A stretch of 64,000 bases of DNA from Bacteroidaceae bacterium (lineage in GTDB: Bacteria; Bacteroidota; Bacteroidia; Bacteroidales; Bacteroidaceae). A program made the position numbers and the translations under genes. The stretch covers positions 1-64,000 of the forward strand of contig JAGASY010000034.1 of NCBI GenBank assembly GCA_017621515.1, read 5' to 3'. The notes beneath the pieces were generated by a model that did no database searches, was not told the DNA's origin, and saw only the letters and a program-made list of their open reading frames with translations. Below are positions 8,608 to 18,482 of the stretch, piece by piece. Numbering within the stretch: the stretch's first letter is position 1; each line of letters opens with the position of its first letter.

Positions 8608-11600
8608 TTATTTTTTCTGCCACAAATTGAAATCATCAAACGAAACCCACGAACTATTGGCTGAATATGTGGTCTGATAAAGACCGACTTTAAGTTTCTT
8701 GCCATTCATCTGCGGACATCTGACAGGAGAGCCGGGCATTTCTCTCCATTCTCTACCGTCTTTGCTTGTACAAGCATGGAACAAATCCCCCACACGTTCA
8801 ATCTGCAAATACTTGTCATAATTCCAACCGCTGCCGTTAGGATACTGAGGACGAGAATGACGAGTAAGCACTGTAAGCATATTTCCACAATTATAATTAG
8901 GAAAAACTCCCAGATGAACAATACGCTGTCCGGCATCCGCATCGGAATCATCAAGCACCATTATTCCGCCTTCGTTATAAGCCGGAGTCGAGTGCTTTCC
9001 ACTTCCGTCAATATCCGCCACAACTCCTTGCATAAAAAAATCTCCTTCTATTTCCTTGTATAGCAAGATTCCGTTCTGCGACTTGTCTGCCGTGAAGTTG
9101 GTGTTGGAAGAAGAAAGGACAACTGCTCCGTTATTGCTCTTCACAGCTATATCCTTTCCGGCATTCTCTCCAAAGAGCACACCATCCCAGCCACAATCTT
9201 TATAGTTGCTCAGGTAATCTACAGACTTGGAAGCATCATCGCCAAAATGTTTGAAGGTATCATCCGAAAGATTCAAAACAGCCGTCTGAATCCGTGAGAA
9301 ATCACCGCTATCATCTGCTATCTTTACAAAACATTTTTGCTGCTTCTTTCCATCCGTAGAAATTATCACAGACGAACTATTAGTAGGCTCACCATAGACA
9401 CACTCATCAGACTTAGGATTTGAAGTGATTCCATAGCTGAATGTAAGCAGTCCGGACTCTATCGGCTCACCGTTCTTCTCTGTCACGGATATGCTCACAA
9501 GAGAAGGAGAAAGAGGGCGCGCAGATACGGAAAGTTCACTGCTGAAAGTAATTTTATCCTCTGTGTCAGACTTCTCCATATAGGCAGCTTTTACCTCTTC
9601 ATCAGTAAAGCTCTTGTCATAAAACTGCAAAGAATGAAGATAGCCGCTGAACTTGTTGCCTCCATCCATAGAGCTGCCCAATGTCACATGTCCTTGAGGA
9701 CGAATCATGAGAAACATGTTTTTCTCCTGAATCATCTTGCCGTCAAGATAAATGCGTTCATTATAGCCGTCAAAAGTAACAACCCAGTGCTGCCACTGTC
9801 CCTCACCATCCATACAGGCTTTTGGCGCACCGGAATTTTCAAATGAAGCATTATGAGCCACAAGACCGTTGTTGCGGTCGCTTCCCTGACGAAACTCTAT
9901 TGTTGACAAGTCATTGCGAGTAGCTGTAAACTCAGCCACAGTTTCCGTTTGTCCTACTTTCGGATTAAGCGTCCATGCCACCACAGTATAAGGAGCATTG
10001 TAAGTCATTGTCTTCGGCAAAGAAAAATCACTTGTCAGCGACTGCTGCCCATTGAAATAGAAAGCATATTTTCCCTTCTTTATCTCTACCGTGATGTCTT
10101 TATCACCGGAGAATGCCCCACCCTGTCGGTTATCAATCTTATGCAATCTGACAGACTTGCCTGAAGCATAATCATCGGCATTGATGTCAATGACCTTATT
10201 CCCCCGAGCAGCAGCGGCACTTCGTTCTGAAAGTTCCACATCCTTCTTATGAATCCACGGATAGCCGGCAACAACAGAAGCCTCATCCATTTCAACCGCC
10301 GGCAGAAGCAACGAAGGATCATTTTTCTTGTTCGCGTTATATACCTTCACATTCCATATAGCTGCAAAATGTCCGTTCTTCTGAGTATCCGTCACAGTTA
10401 TGCGTATGTAACGTGCCTTGCAATCACCCTTGTCTATCATAGGAGAACCCTGATAAGTGTTGTCTGTGCGGTCTGCATAAACAGTCCATGCCTGACCATC
10501 CACAGAAGTCTCAATCTTATACTGATAGAAAAAGGTGGCATATTCAAACTGAGTCCATATCTGGTTAAAAGTCTTGTTTTCTCCAAGATCAATACACAGC
10601 CATTCCTCGCCATTACAGTTTTTCGCGCGCCAAAGAGTAGCATTGTTGTCGTCCGTGGCATATTCAGGCTTGAACCATTCACTGTAAGTCGATGAAGCAG
10701 TAGCCGCAGCCCCGTATGCTATGTTCACAGCTGCTTTTTTCTTTGCCTTGTCTGCTCTCTTTGCCAACGACTTAGGAAGCACACCGCCGTGTGTCGGATT
10801 AATCTTCAGAATATTACCTTCATCATCGAAGTTAAGTTCGTCAATACAAACTTGACGATGAAATCCATGTATGGAATGCGGCACATTATGTCTGTGATAC
10901 ACAATATAATATTGTTCTCCATCTACAAGAATCGAATGATGTCCGGGACCATGTATAGTTCCGTCGGCATTCGTCTCCAATATGCAACCCTTGTACTCGT
11001 ATGGTCCCATAGGCCCGCTCTTACTCACAGCATACTGAACGCGATAAGTATGGTCATGGCAGGAACCGGAAGAATAGGTAAAGTAGTATATGCCGTTCTT
11101 CTTAAATACAAACGGTGCTTCAAAGAAATCCTTTATTTCTGTGTTCGGTATCAACTTCTTGTCCGTGAAGGATTTCCCGTCGGGCGTCAGACGCGCGACA
11201 CCACAACCAAAACCGTCATAAATGCCCCACGTACCGAAATACAGATATTCCGCACCATCCTCATCTCTGAACAACTGAGGGTCGAGAGTGATGGCATTGG
11301 TAACAAATCTGTCGGGCACGAGCACTGCCTCCGCATCCCCAAGCCTGTTTTTCCAAGGACCTACAGGCGACATACTTTCACCCACATGCAACATACATGG
11401 CTGGCAATAGTAATACCGGAAAGTTCCGTCTTCCTGCTGCACCACATCCGGTGCCCAAACCACTTCCGTAGTAGGCCAGTTCATGGTGACATTACGCCAC
11501 TTCACAAAGTCCTTGGAAATCCAGACCTGAGCCGGGCCATAGCCATTTCCTGTACCGTCGGTAGTTGCATAAATATAATAGGTGTCACCGAACTTGCGTA

Positions 11601-11745
11601 TGGTAGGATCCGCGAAATATCCCGGAATCAGCGGATTTCCCGCTCCCGGAGTATTCCATTCCGCAGATGGCATCTGAGCAACAGCATGACAAGCCAAAGC
11701 TGCAAGCATCACTGTTCCGACAGACTTCAATAGTTTCCTCTTCAT
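8608..11745 (-). CDS. Secreted multidomain GH43 glycoside hydrolase
   Basis: This 1045-residue exported enzyme starts with MKRKLLKSVGTVMLAALAC, a signal peptide probably cleaved after AVA; the Cys at 19 makes a lipoprotein possible but weak. The GH43 five-bladed propeller (about 35-330) has the three acidic residues: Asp46 (GYFADP, base), Asp155 (ITLDPQ) and Glu209 (DFFEAP, acid). Then follow an F5/8C/CBM32-like domain (about 345-480), a LamG-like jelly roll (about 540-735) and a GH43-C2-like beta-sandwich (about 845-1045). GH43 enzymes remove arabinose or xylose from plant hemicellulose and pectin side chains. It lies 73 bp after a second GH43-like gene, probably in one operon. The substrate is not decided by sequence. 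Confidence 0.9.
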   Translation of the reverse strand: MKRKLLKSVGTVMLAALACHAVAQMPSAEWNTPGAGNPLIPGYFADPTIRKFGDTYYIYATTDGTGNGYGPAQVWISKDFVKWRNVTMNWPTTEVVWAPDVVQQEDGTFRYYYCQPCMLHVGESMSPVGPWKNRLGDAEAVLVPDRFVTNAITLDPQLFRDEDGAEYLYFGTWGIYDGFGCGVARLTPDGKSFTDKKLIPNTEIKDFFEAPFVFKKNGIYYFTYSSGSCHDHTYRVQYAVSKSGPMGPYEYKGCILETNADGTIHGPGHHSILVDGEQYYIVYHRHNVPHSIHGFHRQVCIDELNFDDEGNILKINPTHGGVLPKSLAKRADKAKKKAAVNIAYGAAATASSTYSEWFKPEYATDDNNATLWRAKNCNGEEWLCIDLGENKTFNQIWTQFEYATFFYQYKIETSVDGQAWTVYADRTDNTYQGSPMIDKGDCKARYIRITVTDTQKNGHFAAIWNVKVYNANKKNDPSLLLPAVEMDEASVVAGYPWIHKKDVELSERSAAAARGNKVIDINADDYASGKSVRLHKIDNRQGGAFSGDKDITVEIKKGKYAFYFNGQQSLTSDFSLPKTMTYNAPYTVVAWTLNPKVGQTETVAEFTATRNDLSTIEFRQGSDRNNGLVAHNASFENSGAPKACMDGEGQWQHWVVTFDGYNERIYLDGKMIQEKNMFLMIRPQGHVTLGSSMDGGNKFSGYLHSLQFYDKSFTDEEVKAAYMEKSDTEDKITFSSELSVSARPLSPSLVSISVTEKNGEPIESGLLTFSYGITSNPKSDECVYGEPTNSSSVIISTDGKKQQKCFVKIADDSGDFSRIQTAVLNLSDDTFKHFGDDASKSVDYLSNYKDCGWDGVLFGENAGKDIAVKSNNGAVVLSSSNTNFTADKSQNGILLYKEIEGDFFMQGVVADIDGSGKHSTPAYNEGGIMVLDDSDADAGQRIVHLGVFPNYNCGNMLTVLTRHSRPQYPNGSGWNYDKYLQIERVGDLFHACTSKDGREWREMPGSPVRCPQMNGKKLKVGLYQTTYSANSSWVSFDDFNLWQKK

Positions 11746-11818
11746 CTTTTTGTGATATTAATTGTATATATGCTCTAAAATATTCCGTACATGCCCTCGA
11801 ACAAAACGAGAATCAAAC

Positions 11819-13339
11819 TCATTTCAAGGCTTTGAGATGTTTTGCATATAATGCCGTAAGTTGTGCTATGGGATTATCATCATACACCACTTCAAGCGCA
11901 GCCTTTGCAGTCTTTACTTTCTTGGAAGCAGCCGCCTTCGGACTGGACGTTTCAAGTTCCTGAATACGCAATTTAAGAGCAGACCATGTTTCAAGTAAAT
12001 TATACTCCTCTTCTGTCACTGTCATGAAAGAACCGTGCTGAGGGTTCACATCCCCCTCGATAGGAGTTCCCTTGTCAATGTTTTCAAGTAAGGCATCCGC
12101 ATTGCAAAGTTTATAACATTTGCCTCCGGAATAACGTATATATGCCACCTTCCATTTGTTTTCATTGATAAGCCTGAAGGCACTCGGACCTTCCACATTC
12201 TCCTTTCCTTCATTGGTTATATGAAGCACATCCCGCCACTGCCCGCTTCCGAGCTTGTCAAAAACAGCTTTATAGATGCCGCGTTCATAGCCGGACACTC
12301 CTTCGCGCTTGAAAAAGATATGATACTGACGGTCACAGTCATTCCATTCTATATGACAATCAATCATGGCTATGCCGCGATCGTGGAAAAGACGCGGCTT
12401 TGTCAGCGTGGTAAAATCCTTGTCCGCATACGAGTAATACATACGGTCATGGTCATCGCCCTCATTTGTTGAAAGCATCGAATAATACACAAAATAACCG
12501 CCCTTTCCATTATCATAGTCCTTGTCCCAAATCATCTGAGGCGCCCATACTCGGTTGATAAGGGAATAATCTTTATAGACATCACGGCTGTCCGGGTCGG
12601 AGAATATCTCACTTCCCTTACGGAAATCGAAAGTCGTGGAGGTCCAGTGAATAAGATCATTCGACTTCAGCAAGTTTATACCATGGTTGAACCATGTACG
12701 CGACTTTCTGTTGCTCATGTCCGTGGTCACCATGAGATAACCATTGCCACCGGCTGCCCTAAGTATAAACGCATCGCGAACACCTCCTTCTATACCGGCT
12801 ATTTCTTCCGCATCATACACAGGCTGATTGTCAAGCAGAGGATGGAACTTCACACCACCGTCTTCCTTCGTCCCAAGTGCATAAAGCGTATTCTCACTTG
12901 TTCCTGCCATGTGACAATAGAGATAACCGAACATACCGTCATCGGGAGCAAGTGTCACATTGAATTTCATTGCCTCCCCATCTACTTCCGCTTTCAATAT
13001 GCCGATTTTCATATAGTCGCCCTTCGGCAACTTCTTCACATGCAGTGTCTTTCCGTCAAATGTCATGTATTCATTATCGCCTCCACTGGCATTGCTCATC
13101 TCCCAGCGTATGCGCTTCCCATCTATCTCAGAAGGCAGTACAATATCATTTCTTACAGCATTCAACTGATAACGCAACATTTGCATTATATTACATTTGG
13201 TACACTCAGACGCATTGCTGCATACACTTTCTACAGACACAGCCTGTGCCGCACCGTCTGCATTTTGTGCAAACATGGTTACAGGCATGACAAACGAGAC
13301 CATTGTCAATGCAGAAAATAACATTTTCTTGTTTTTCAT
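11819..13339 (-). CDS. Secreted GH43-like (arabinofuranosidase-type) protein
   Basis: This 506-residue protein starts at the ATG reading MKNKKMLFSALTMVSFVMP, a signal peptide ending near FAQ. Longer frames begin with TTG inside the promoter box and are rejected. After an Ig-like N-terminal region (about 45-135), a five-bladed propeller typical of GH43/GH117-like enzymes follows, with GGVRDAFILR, NRVWAPQMIWD and NVEGPSAF blades. It presumably acts on arabinose- or galactose-containing glycans in the periplasm or at the surface. The C-terminal 60 residues are Lys/Ala-rich. It is the first gene of a two-gene operon with the large GH43 downstream. The GH subfamily is not certain. Confidence 0.8.
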   Translation of the reverse strand: MKNKKMLFSALTMVSFVMPVTMFAQNADGAAQAVSVESVCSNASECTKCNIMQMLRYQLNAVRNDIVLPSEIDGKRIRWEMSNASGGDNEYMTFDGKTLHVKKLPKGDYMKIGILKAEVDGEAMKFNVTLAPDDGMFGYLYCHMAGTSENTLYALGTKEDGGVKFHPLLDNQPVYDAEEIAGIEGGVRDAFILRAAGGNGYLMVTTDMSNRKSRTWFNHGINLLKSNDLIHWTSTTFDFRKGSEIFSDPDSRDVYKDYSLINRVWAPQMIWDKDYDNGKGGYFVYYSMLSTNEGDDHDRMYYSYADKDFTTLTKPRLFHDRGIAMIDCHIEWNDCDRQYHIFFKREGVSGYERGIYKAVFDKLGSGQWRDVLHITNEGKENVEGPSAFRLINENKWKVAYIRYSGGKCYKLCNADALLENIDKGTPIEGDVNPQHGSFMTVTEEEYNLLETWSALKLRIQELETSSPKAAASKKVKTAKAALEVVYDDNPIAQLTALYAKHLKALK

Positions 13340-13372
13340 GTGGCTAAACTTTATTGTTATTAGTTTCATCTG

Positions 13373-13380
13373 CAAATATA
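13373..13380 (-). promoter_or_regulatory. -7 box TATATTTG for the GH43 operon
   Basis: Minus-strand TATATTTG with an upstream TTTG 20 bp away matches the Bacteroidota TTTG/TAnnTTTG promoter. Transcription would start near 13366-13369, giving a leader of about 27-30 nt to the chosen ATG at 13339. Confidence 0.65.
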
Positions 13381-13629
13381 GTTCAAAGTGAACGCAAAAA
13401 CAAATTAAATGGTCTAACTTTCACAAACTAAACATATTATCTCCCAAGTCAAAACAGTTGCATCCACATTCTACCATCAAGATATAAACTAAGAAGCTGT
13501 TTTAATTTTATTTTTATGATTATGTGAATGCTTCCCAGAGAGACTGTATCTTTATCTTATCAGAAATTTGCAGTCAATTGCAAGAAAATGACTTTGCTTT
13601 GCATATTGATAGAAGCATCATTTATGGTT

Positions 13630-14423
13630 CCATAAAAAAATTTTTGACATCGTTTTTTGACAAAAATATTTTTCTGACAAAATGAGAGCTATTCTTAGGA
13701 AAAGGAAATAAATATGATTATTATTTTAGCCAAACACTATCTTTCTGATTTTGTCAAATGTTAAAATTCCAAGCCCTCTGGAACGCTCCAAAATGAAGCT
13801 CACTGAACTTTTCTCGAAGAATGGGGATTCTACGCACAGTTTCTGAAGACTCCGCAAATTGTGAAATAGTGTTTCATTTTGGGACGGTTCTTTTACATTT
13901 ATTTATATCATGCGAAGAGTATTTTGAAAAAAACTACTAAGTTTTCAAATTTTCAGCGCACTGTTTTTTTCTTCACAGCGCACTGCAAATTTATTTGCAG
14001 CGCACTACAATTTTTACCACTGTGCGCTGCGAAGAAAAAAACAGTGCGCTGAAAATTTGAAAATACCGGGAAGCCGAGAAAAACGAAGTTTGCTTCGGTT
14101 GAAATGTTAAGAAGTGTATAATTTCCCATCTTAGAAGAATGTCTGAACAGAAACCTAAAAGAGAGTGAACTTTTGAGGGATTTTAAGGGTGGGAACGGTA
14201 AATTTACACATAAAATACTAATAATCAATAGATTATCAGAATACACAAAACCATCGAAAAATTGTGTCCGGCGCATTTTTTTGAGCATTTTGAAAAAATT
14301 CATATTCTATTGATTATCAGCATTTTATCTCCAATCAAAAATTTCTGTCTTTTCTTCCTCGCCCAAAAATCGCTTCAAGTGTTAAATTTTCATTTTGGGC
14401 GAAAATATCATTTTGTCAAATTG
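13630..14423 (+). repeat. ~795-bp dispersed non-coding element, copy B
   Basis: Reference orientation. It starts CCATAAAAAAATTTTTGAC and ends CATTTTGTCAAATTG. The central block 13947-14058 is a near-perfect inverted repeat, with arms of 37 bases and one mismatch (AAATTTTCAGCGCACTG... against ...CAGTGCGCTGAAAATTT). Further right, ATAATCAATAGA and TCTATTGATTAT form a second stem about 90 bp apart. It fills most of the gap between the divergent GH43 operon and the 182-residue protein gene. Confidence 0.88.
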
Positions 14424-14537
14424 AGGAATGGCATTTTTACAGTTTTAAGTGGCTATCGAATACACCCACATAACAAATAAAACTACCTGCTATCTGTATA
14501 TATTTAGCACAAGACATTTGATAATTCAAAAACAAAT

Positions 14538-14554
14538 ACATTACTTTGTAATGT
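14538..14554. promoter_or_regulatory. Palindrome upstream of the CHAT-like gene
   Basis: ACATTAC-TTT-GTAATGT is a perfect 7-bp inverted repeat about 50 bp before the ATG at 14605. It could be an operator. No clear TAnnTTTG box was found for this gene. Confidence 0.3.
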
Positions 14555-14604
14555 GACAGTTAATATGAGGTGAAGTATGTGTAATAATAAAAAGCAAAGA
14601 AGCC

Positions 14605-15153
14605 ATGTTAGTGATACATCCAAAAGACAAGACCACAGCAATGCTCTCAGCTCTATATGAAGGGTTAGGGGCACAAGTAATCAGCAATTACCGTTCCACC
14701 AATGAGATAGGACACCTGCTATATCATGTTTCTTCACAAGAACGCATCATGTTGCTTGGACACGGTTCGGAGAAGGGACTACTTTTTCGTGAAGATGACA
14801 ATCAAAAAGGCTTTGACAGAACTATTGTCAGTCATTCCCATGCACACCATCTGAGAAAACACGGAGGAAATATTGTGGCTGTGTGGTGCGATGCCGATTT
14901 GTTCGCAAAAAAAGAAGGATTGCATGGGCTGTTCTCCGGTATGATTGTTTCGGAACTGGAGGAAGCCACATTGAACAATGTAGAAACCACACAAGAAGAA
15001 TTGGACAGAGAGAATGTGAAGTTGGCAAAACGTCTGCGCGCATTGCTTGATGAAAACATCCCTTTGAGTGAAATTCCTCAAAGGATGCTGGCTCTGGATG
15101 ATATCCATTCTTCGCTGACAACATTCAATTACAAGAACTTCTATTATTTGTAA
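14605..15153 (+). CDS. Hypothetical 182-residue protein with CHAT/caspase-like features
   Basis: I do not recognise a named family with certainty. The protein has a hydrophobic strand ending in His-Gly (IMLLGHGSEKGLLF, His53) and, about 40 residues later, a second strand ending in Cys (GNIVAVWCDADLF, Cys94). A run follows (EGLHGLFSGMIVSELEEA) that resembles the helix after the catalytic Cys in CHAT and caspase-like clan CD proteases. There is no signal peptide, so it is cytoplasmic. Length fits a minimal protease or pseudoprotease core. It is transcribed alone, divergently from the GH43 operon, downstream of repeat copy B. It could also be an unrelated alpha/beta fold. Confidence 0.6.
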   Translation: MLVIHPKDKTTAMLSALYEGLGAQVISNYRSTNEIGHLLYHVSSQERIMLLGHGSEKGLLFREDDNQKGFDRTIVSHSHAHHLRKHGGNIVAVWCDADLFAKKEGLHGLFSGMIVSELEEATLNNVETTQEELDRENVKLAKRLRALLDENIPLSEIPQRMLALDDIHSSLTTFNYKNFYYL

Positions 15154-15184
15154 GAGATATTGTTCTCAAACCTATCGAAACATT

Positions 15185-15245
15185 GTGGGTGTATTCACAG
15201 TCTCTTCTTTCGCAAACCACAGAAAGAGCTGTTGAATACACCCAC
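15185..15245. repeat. Inverted repeat GTGGGTGTATTCA...TGAATACACCCAC
   Basis: A 13-bp perfect stem with a ~35-base loop, just after the 182-residue protein gene. It lacks a T-run, so it is not an obvious terminator. The same GAATACACCCAC word appears next to repeat copies B and E. Confidence 0.5.
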
Positions 15246-15374
15246 TTTGATTAAGAAACTTCACTGCAATGACTCTAAGAAATCATCCAATAAGTTGTTT
15301 TTAGAAAGCATTACAGCCTCAAAATAGTCTTTATATATCCAAAGACAAAAAGAATATGCACACAAACAGATTAA

Positions 15375-18371
15375 TCATCGGAAATCAAAAGTAAGATTGA
15401 TGTGCAATCCCTCATCTCCTTGTTTGATACGAATGTTCCCCGGCTGACTGTTCGGTCCCTGCTGTTCTATTGGCTTAAACGAACAGATTGCAGGAATGTC
15501 AAGCAGGAATGAAATGTCTCCCTTCGGGAACGCAGGCATCGTAGATCTCAACCTTCCTTCCGGTTCTTGAGGAGTGAAAGCGTGAAGGAACAGTCCGTCA
15601 GCCCTTGAATACACAGTAAACGGAGTCAGATTATTTTCAATCGTAGCCCAATATATGTTGGCATGGTATCCTTTAAATTCCGGATACACAAGATTCTCAT
15701 AACTTTCTCCGGTAATGGTATTGTTATAGTCCTTGTGCCATACCGCATAATTAGTGCCGGCTATTCGGTTTTTCCACACTCTGTACGGACCACGACCGAA
15801 CCATTTCATTCCTGTACATGCCGTTTCAGGATAAGAGAAAGTAAGTCCGAGATTCTTCACTTGAGTATCCATGAAAGCATCATCAAACCCACCTCCGCCT
15901 GACGCACGGTTAAGCAGTATGGCATCCATGCTCAACAAGCCACGTTCATTCAGTTTCCACACAATAGAATCTGCAGCTCCTTTATATTTAGCGCAGAAGA
16001 CAGCACAATTGTCTATCTCCTTAATATAGCTGAGTTCCGGTTCATAGCGCATCTTCATTCCCACAGCCACAGGACCGTCTTTAAGAGGGACCTCAACCAA
16101 TTCGCGATTATTCCCGGAGAAAACGGTACGACTATTCTTTTTCTTACCGTCATTATCCTGCTCAATCTTCTTATACACCTTGATGCTGTTGATTGTACCG
16201 GTCTCTGCATTAAATTCAACAATTACGTTATGGCTCTTCAGTGTGACAGTCGTAGCAGTCTTAGTGGCAGTAGGTGCAGGCAACATTTCAAGCGTCATAG
16301 GTGTGAAAGCAAACTGGTGCTCATAATATTGACGTGCGAGACGTATCGGATAAGTCCACACATTCATGCTTTCTCCATTTTTGTCAAAAGCCTCAAGTTC
16401 TAGAACATCACCTTCACGGAAATTCTCAGGCAATGCGAACTTGGCTTTGCCTGTTTCTCCCGGTTCTATATTCGGCAACGTAACCACACCTTCAGCAATC
16501 ACCTGATTTTCTTCCTCTGAGAAGTTCGGATTCCCCTCGGTATATCCCACGTTTTCGGTAAGGTGACGCACAGGTGTAGCACAAGTACGCACCTTATATT
16601 TCATTGTGCATTCAGACAAAGAAGTATGCGTATATTCATTTGCCACAAACAGAGAGCCATCAAAATGCTCCGTTATGACAAGAGGCTTAATCTGTATTGG
16701 AGACCATTGGCTGCGTATAGCCCAAAAACTTCCTTCCTTCTCACGGCGAGGACCAAGAATACCGTCCGGAGCATTGCTCTTGTCGCTGTCGAGAATGCCG
16801 CCCTTGTCTGTCCGTTTAGGAGCTTCATCGGTAAACACCCAGATGAATCCTCCTGCAAACATAGGATTTGTCTGCCATCTTTCCCAGAAATCACGCAATC
16901 CGGCACCACCGCCCTGGTCGTACATGGCATGCATAAATTCTGTCGGCATGAACACCTTGTACCCATTTGTAAAGCGCGCCACTCCCGTAAGATATGCAGG
17001 ATAATGGTGAGTATCAAGGTCATTGAAATCGGCCCAAGGATGCACTACATGACGACGCTGCAAATTATCGTATTTAGCAAACAAAGCATCAAGTTCTGTG
17101 TTCCATCCGCCTTCGTTTCCATTACTCCAAATCACCACACACGGATGATTGACATCGCGACGAACCATTTCTGCCACGAGTTCCTCACCGACCGGAGTGT
17201 CGTAGGCATTCTGCCAACCGGCGAGTTCGTCCATATACACCACTCCAAGCGAATCGCACATATCGAGGAAATGTTCGTCGGGCGGATAATGAGAACGCAC
17301 CGCATTCATATTCATCTGCTTGATAAGTTTAACGTCCTCAAGACTCATGGCAGCCGAAGTAGCGCGTCCACCATCAACAGAAAAAGAGTGACGATTGACT
17401 CCTTTGAGAACCTGACGCACCCCATTTATATACAGTCCATCCTGCGGGAAAAATTCAACGGTACGGAATCCGATGCGTGTTTCTCTTGTCTGGACAATTT
17501 TGCCATCCTTGTCCTTAAGTTCAATCTTCGCCACATAAAGATTAGGAGACTCCGTAGTCCACAAAGCAGGATTTGTCCATGTTGCTTTCATAAACTGTTC
17601 CTTATTGCCGTTGTCAATCTTGAAAGAAGCAACCAGCTGTCCGTCAGCAGTAGATAATGCCTTGTCATCTTTAAGAGAACGCACGGAAACAGCAACTTCA
17701 TATCCTCTGGCATCTCCTTCCATATCCACCGAAGCAGAGAGAGTTCCATCCTGTTCCGCACTCAATACATAGTGACTGATGTGAACTTTCGGAAGCACTT
17801 CAAGCCATACCGGACGATATATTCCTCCATATAGCCACCAGTCCGCCTTTCTTTCTGCGGCATTGACAAGCCGATTTGCCGACTCTTTTGCCACTTTCGC
17901 TTCAAGTGTATTCGTCTTCCCCGGTTCTATCAAAGAGGTGATGTCGTATGAGAATCTATAGAAACCACCCTGATGTGTCTCACCGGCTTTATGTCCGTTC
18001 ACCAGAACCTCAGTATCGGTCATCACACCATCGAAGAATATCTTCACAGTCTGCCCCTCCCAAGCTTTGTCAGCCTTGAATTTCATTCTGTAAATACCGG
18101 TCTCGTCACTTGGTTTCTGACCTTTGATCGTATAATATCTTCCGTATGTATATTCGCCGAAACCCTGAAGTTCCCAATTACACGGCACTTCTATCTTCTT
18201 CCATTTTCCACTGTTCTGACCACTGGAACAATAAAAGTCCCATGTACGTGTATCATCAATTCCCTTACCAGAAAGATATACTCTCTCCGGATGAGGTGCC
18301 TGCGCCCCTACCTGTATGCTTGTCATAGACAACAATCCGAATGCAAGCAATCCTAACGATTTGTTTTTCAT
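15375..18371 (-). CDS. Secreted GH2 beta-galactosidase
   Basis: This 998-residue GH2 enzyme has signal peptide MKNKSLGLLAFGLLSMTS...GAQ. Domains in order: sugar-binding jelly roll (about 35-215), Ig-like sandwich (about 215-325), TIM barrel (about 330-600), then a further Ig-like region and a Bgal-small-chain-type domain to the end (WFGRGPYRVWKNR). The catalytic acid/base is Glu420 (WSNGNEGGWN) and the nucleophile Glu478 (MPTEFMHAMYD). It hydrolyses terminal beta-galactosides in the periplasm. It is monocistronic and divergent from the SGNH gene. Some GH2 relatives act on beta-glucuronides or mannosides; the WSNGNEGG and C-terminal domain favour galactosidase. Confidence 0.92.
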   Translation of the reverse strand: MKNKSLGLLAFGLLSMTSIQVGAQAPHPERVYLSGKGIDDTRTWDFYCSSGQNSGKWKKIEVPCNWELQGFGEYTYGRYYTIKGQKPSDETGIYRMKFKADKAWEGQTVKIFFDGVMTDTEVLVNGHKAGETHQGGFYRFSYDITSLIEPGKTNTLEAKVAKESANRLVNAAERKADWWLYGGIYRPVWLEVLPKVHISHYVLSAEQDGTLSASVDMEGDARGYEVAVSVRSLKDDKALSTADGQLVASFKIDNGNKEQFMKATWTNPALWTTESPNLYVAKIELKDKDGKIVQTRETRIGFRTVEFFPQDGLYINGVRQVLKGVNRHSFSVDGGRATSAAMSLEDVKLIKQMNMNAVRSHYPPDEHFLDMCDSLGVVYMDELAGWQNAYDTPVGEELVAEMVRRDVNHPCVVIWSNGNEGGWNTELDALFAKYDNLQRRHVVHPWADFNDLDTHHYPAYLTGVARFTNGYKVFMPTEFMHAMYDQGGGAGLRDFWERWQTNPMFAGGFIWVFTDEAPKRTDKGGILDSDKSNAPDGILGPRREKEGSFWAIRSQWSPIQIKPLVITEHFDGSLFVANEYTHTSLSECTMKYKVRTCATPVRHLTENVGYTEGNPNFSEEENQVIAEGVVTLPNIEPGETGKAKFALPENFREGDVLELEAFDKNGESMNVWTYPIRLARQYYEHQFAFTPMTLEMLPAPTATKTATTVTLKSHNVIVEFNAETGTINSIKVYKKIEQDNDGKKKNSRTVFSGNNRELVEVPLKDGPVAVGMKMRYEPELSYIKEIDNCAVFCAKYKGAADSIVWKLNERGLLSMDAILLNRASGGGGFDDAFMDTQVKNLGLTFSYPETACTGMKWFGRGPYRVWKNRIAGTNYAVWHKDYNNTITGESYENLVYPEFKGYHANIYWATIENNLTPFTVYSRADGLFLHAFTPQEPEGRLRSTMPAFPKGDISFLLDIPAICSFKPIEQQGPNSQPGNIRIKQGDEGLHINLTFDFR

Positions 18372-18401
18372 AAAGGTTGTTTATTACAAATTACTTTGCT
18401 G

Positions 18402-18409
18402 CAAAAATA
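18402..18409 (-). promoter_or_regulatory. -7 box TATTTTTG for the GH2 gene
   Basis: Minus-strand TAnnTTTG match about 31 bp before the GH2 start codon, back to back with the promoter of the divergent SGNH gene. Confidence 0.55.
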
Positions 18410-18442
18410 AGGAAAAAACATGAAAAGGGAATTAAAAAGCTG

Positions 18443-18450
18443 TATCTTTG
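18443..18450 (+). promoter_or_regulatory. -7 box TATCTTTG for the SGNH gene
   Basis: Plus-strand TAnnTTTG match; predicted start near 18455 gives a leader of about 28 nt to ATG 18483, supporting that start codon over the internal Met. Confidence 0.6.
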
Positions 18451-18482
18451 CAACAATTGTCTAACAAAAACAATAGAAAACC

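Noticed and set aside
13947..14058. CRISPR array from the repeated CAGCGCACTG words
   Set aside because: The words are short, in both orientations and irregularly spaced, with no unique spacers of constant length and no cas genes.
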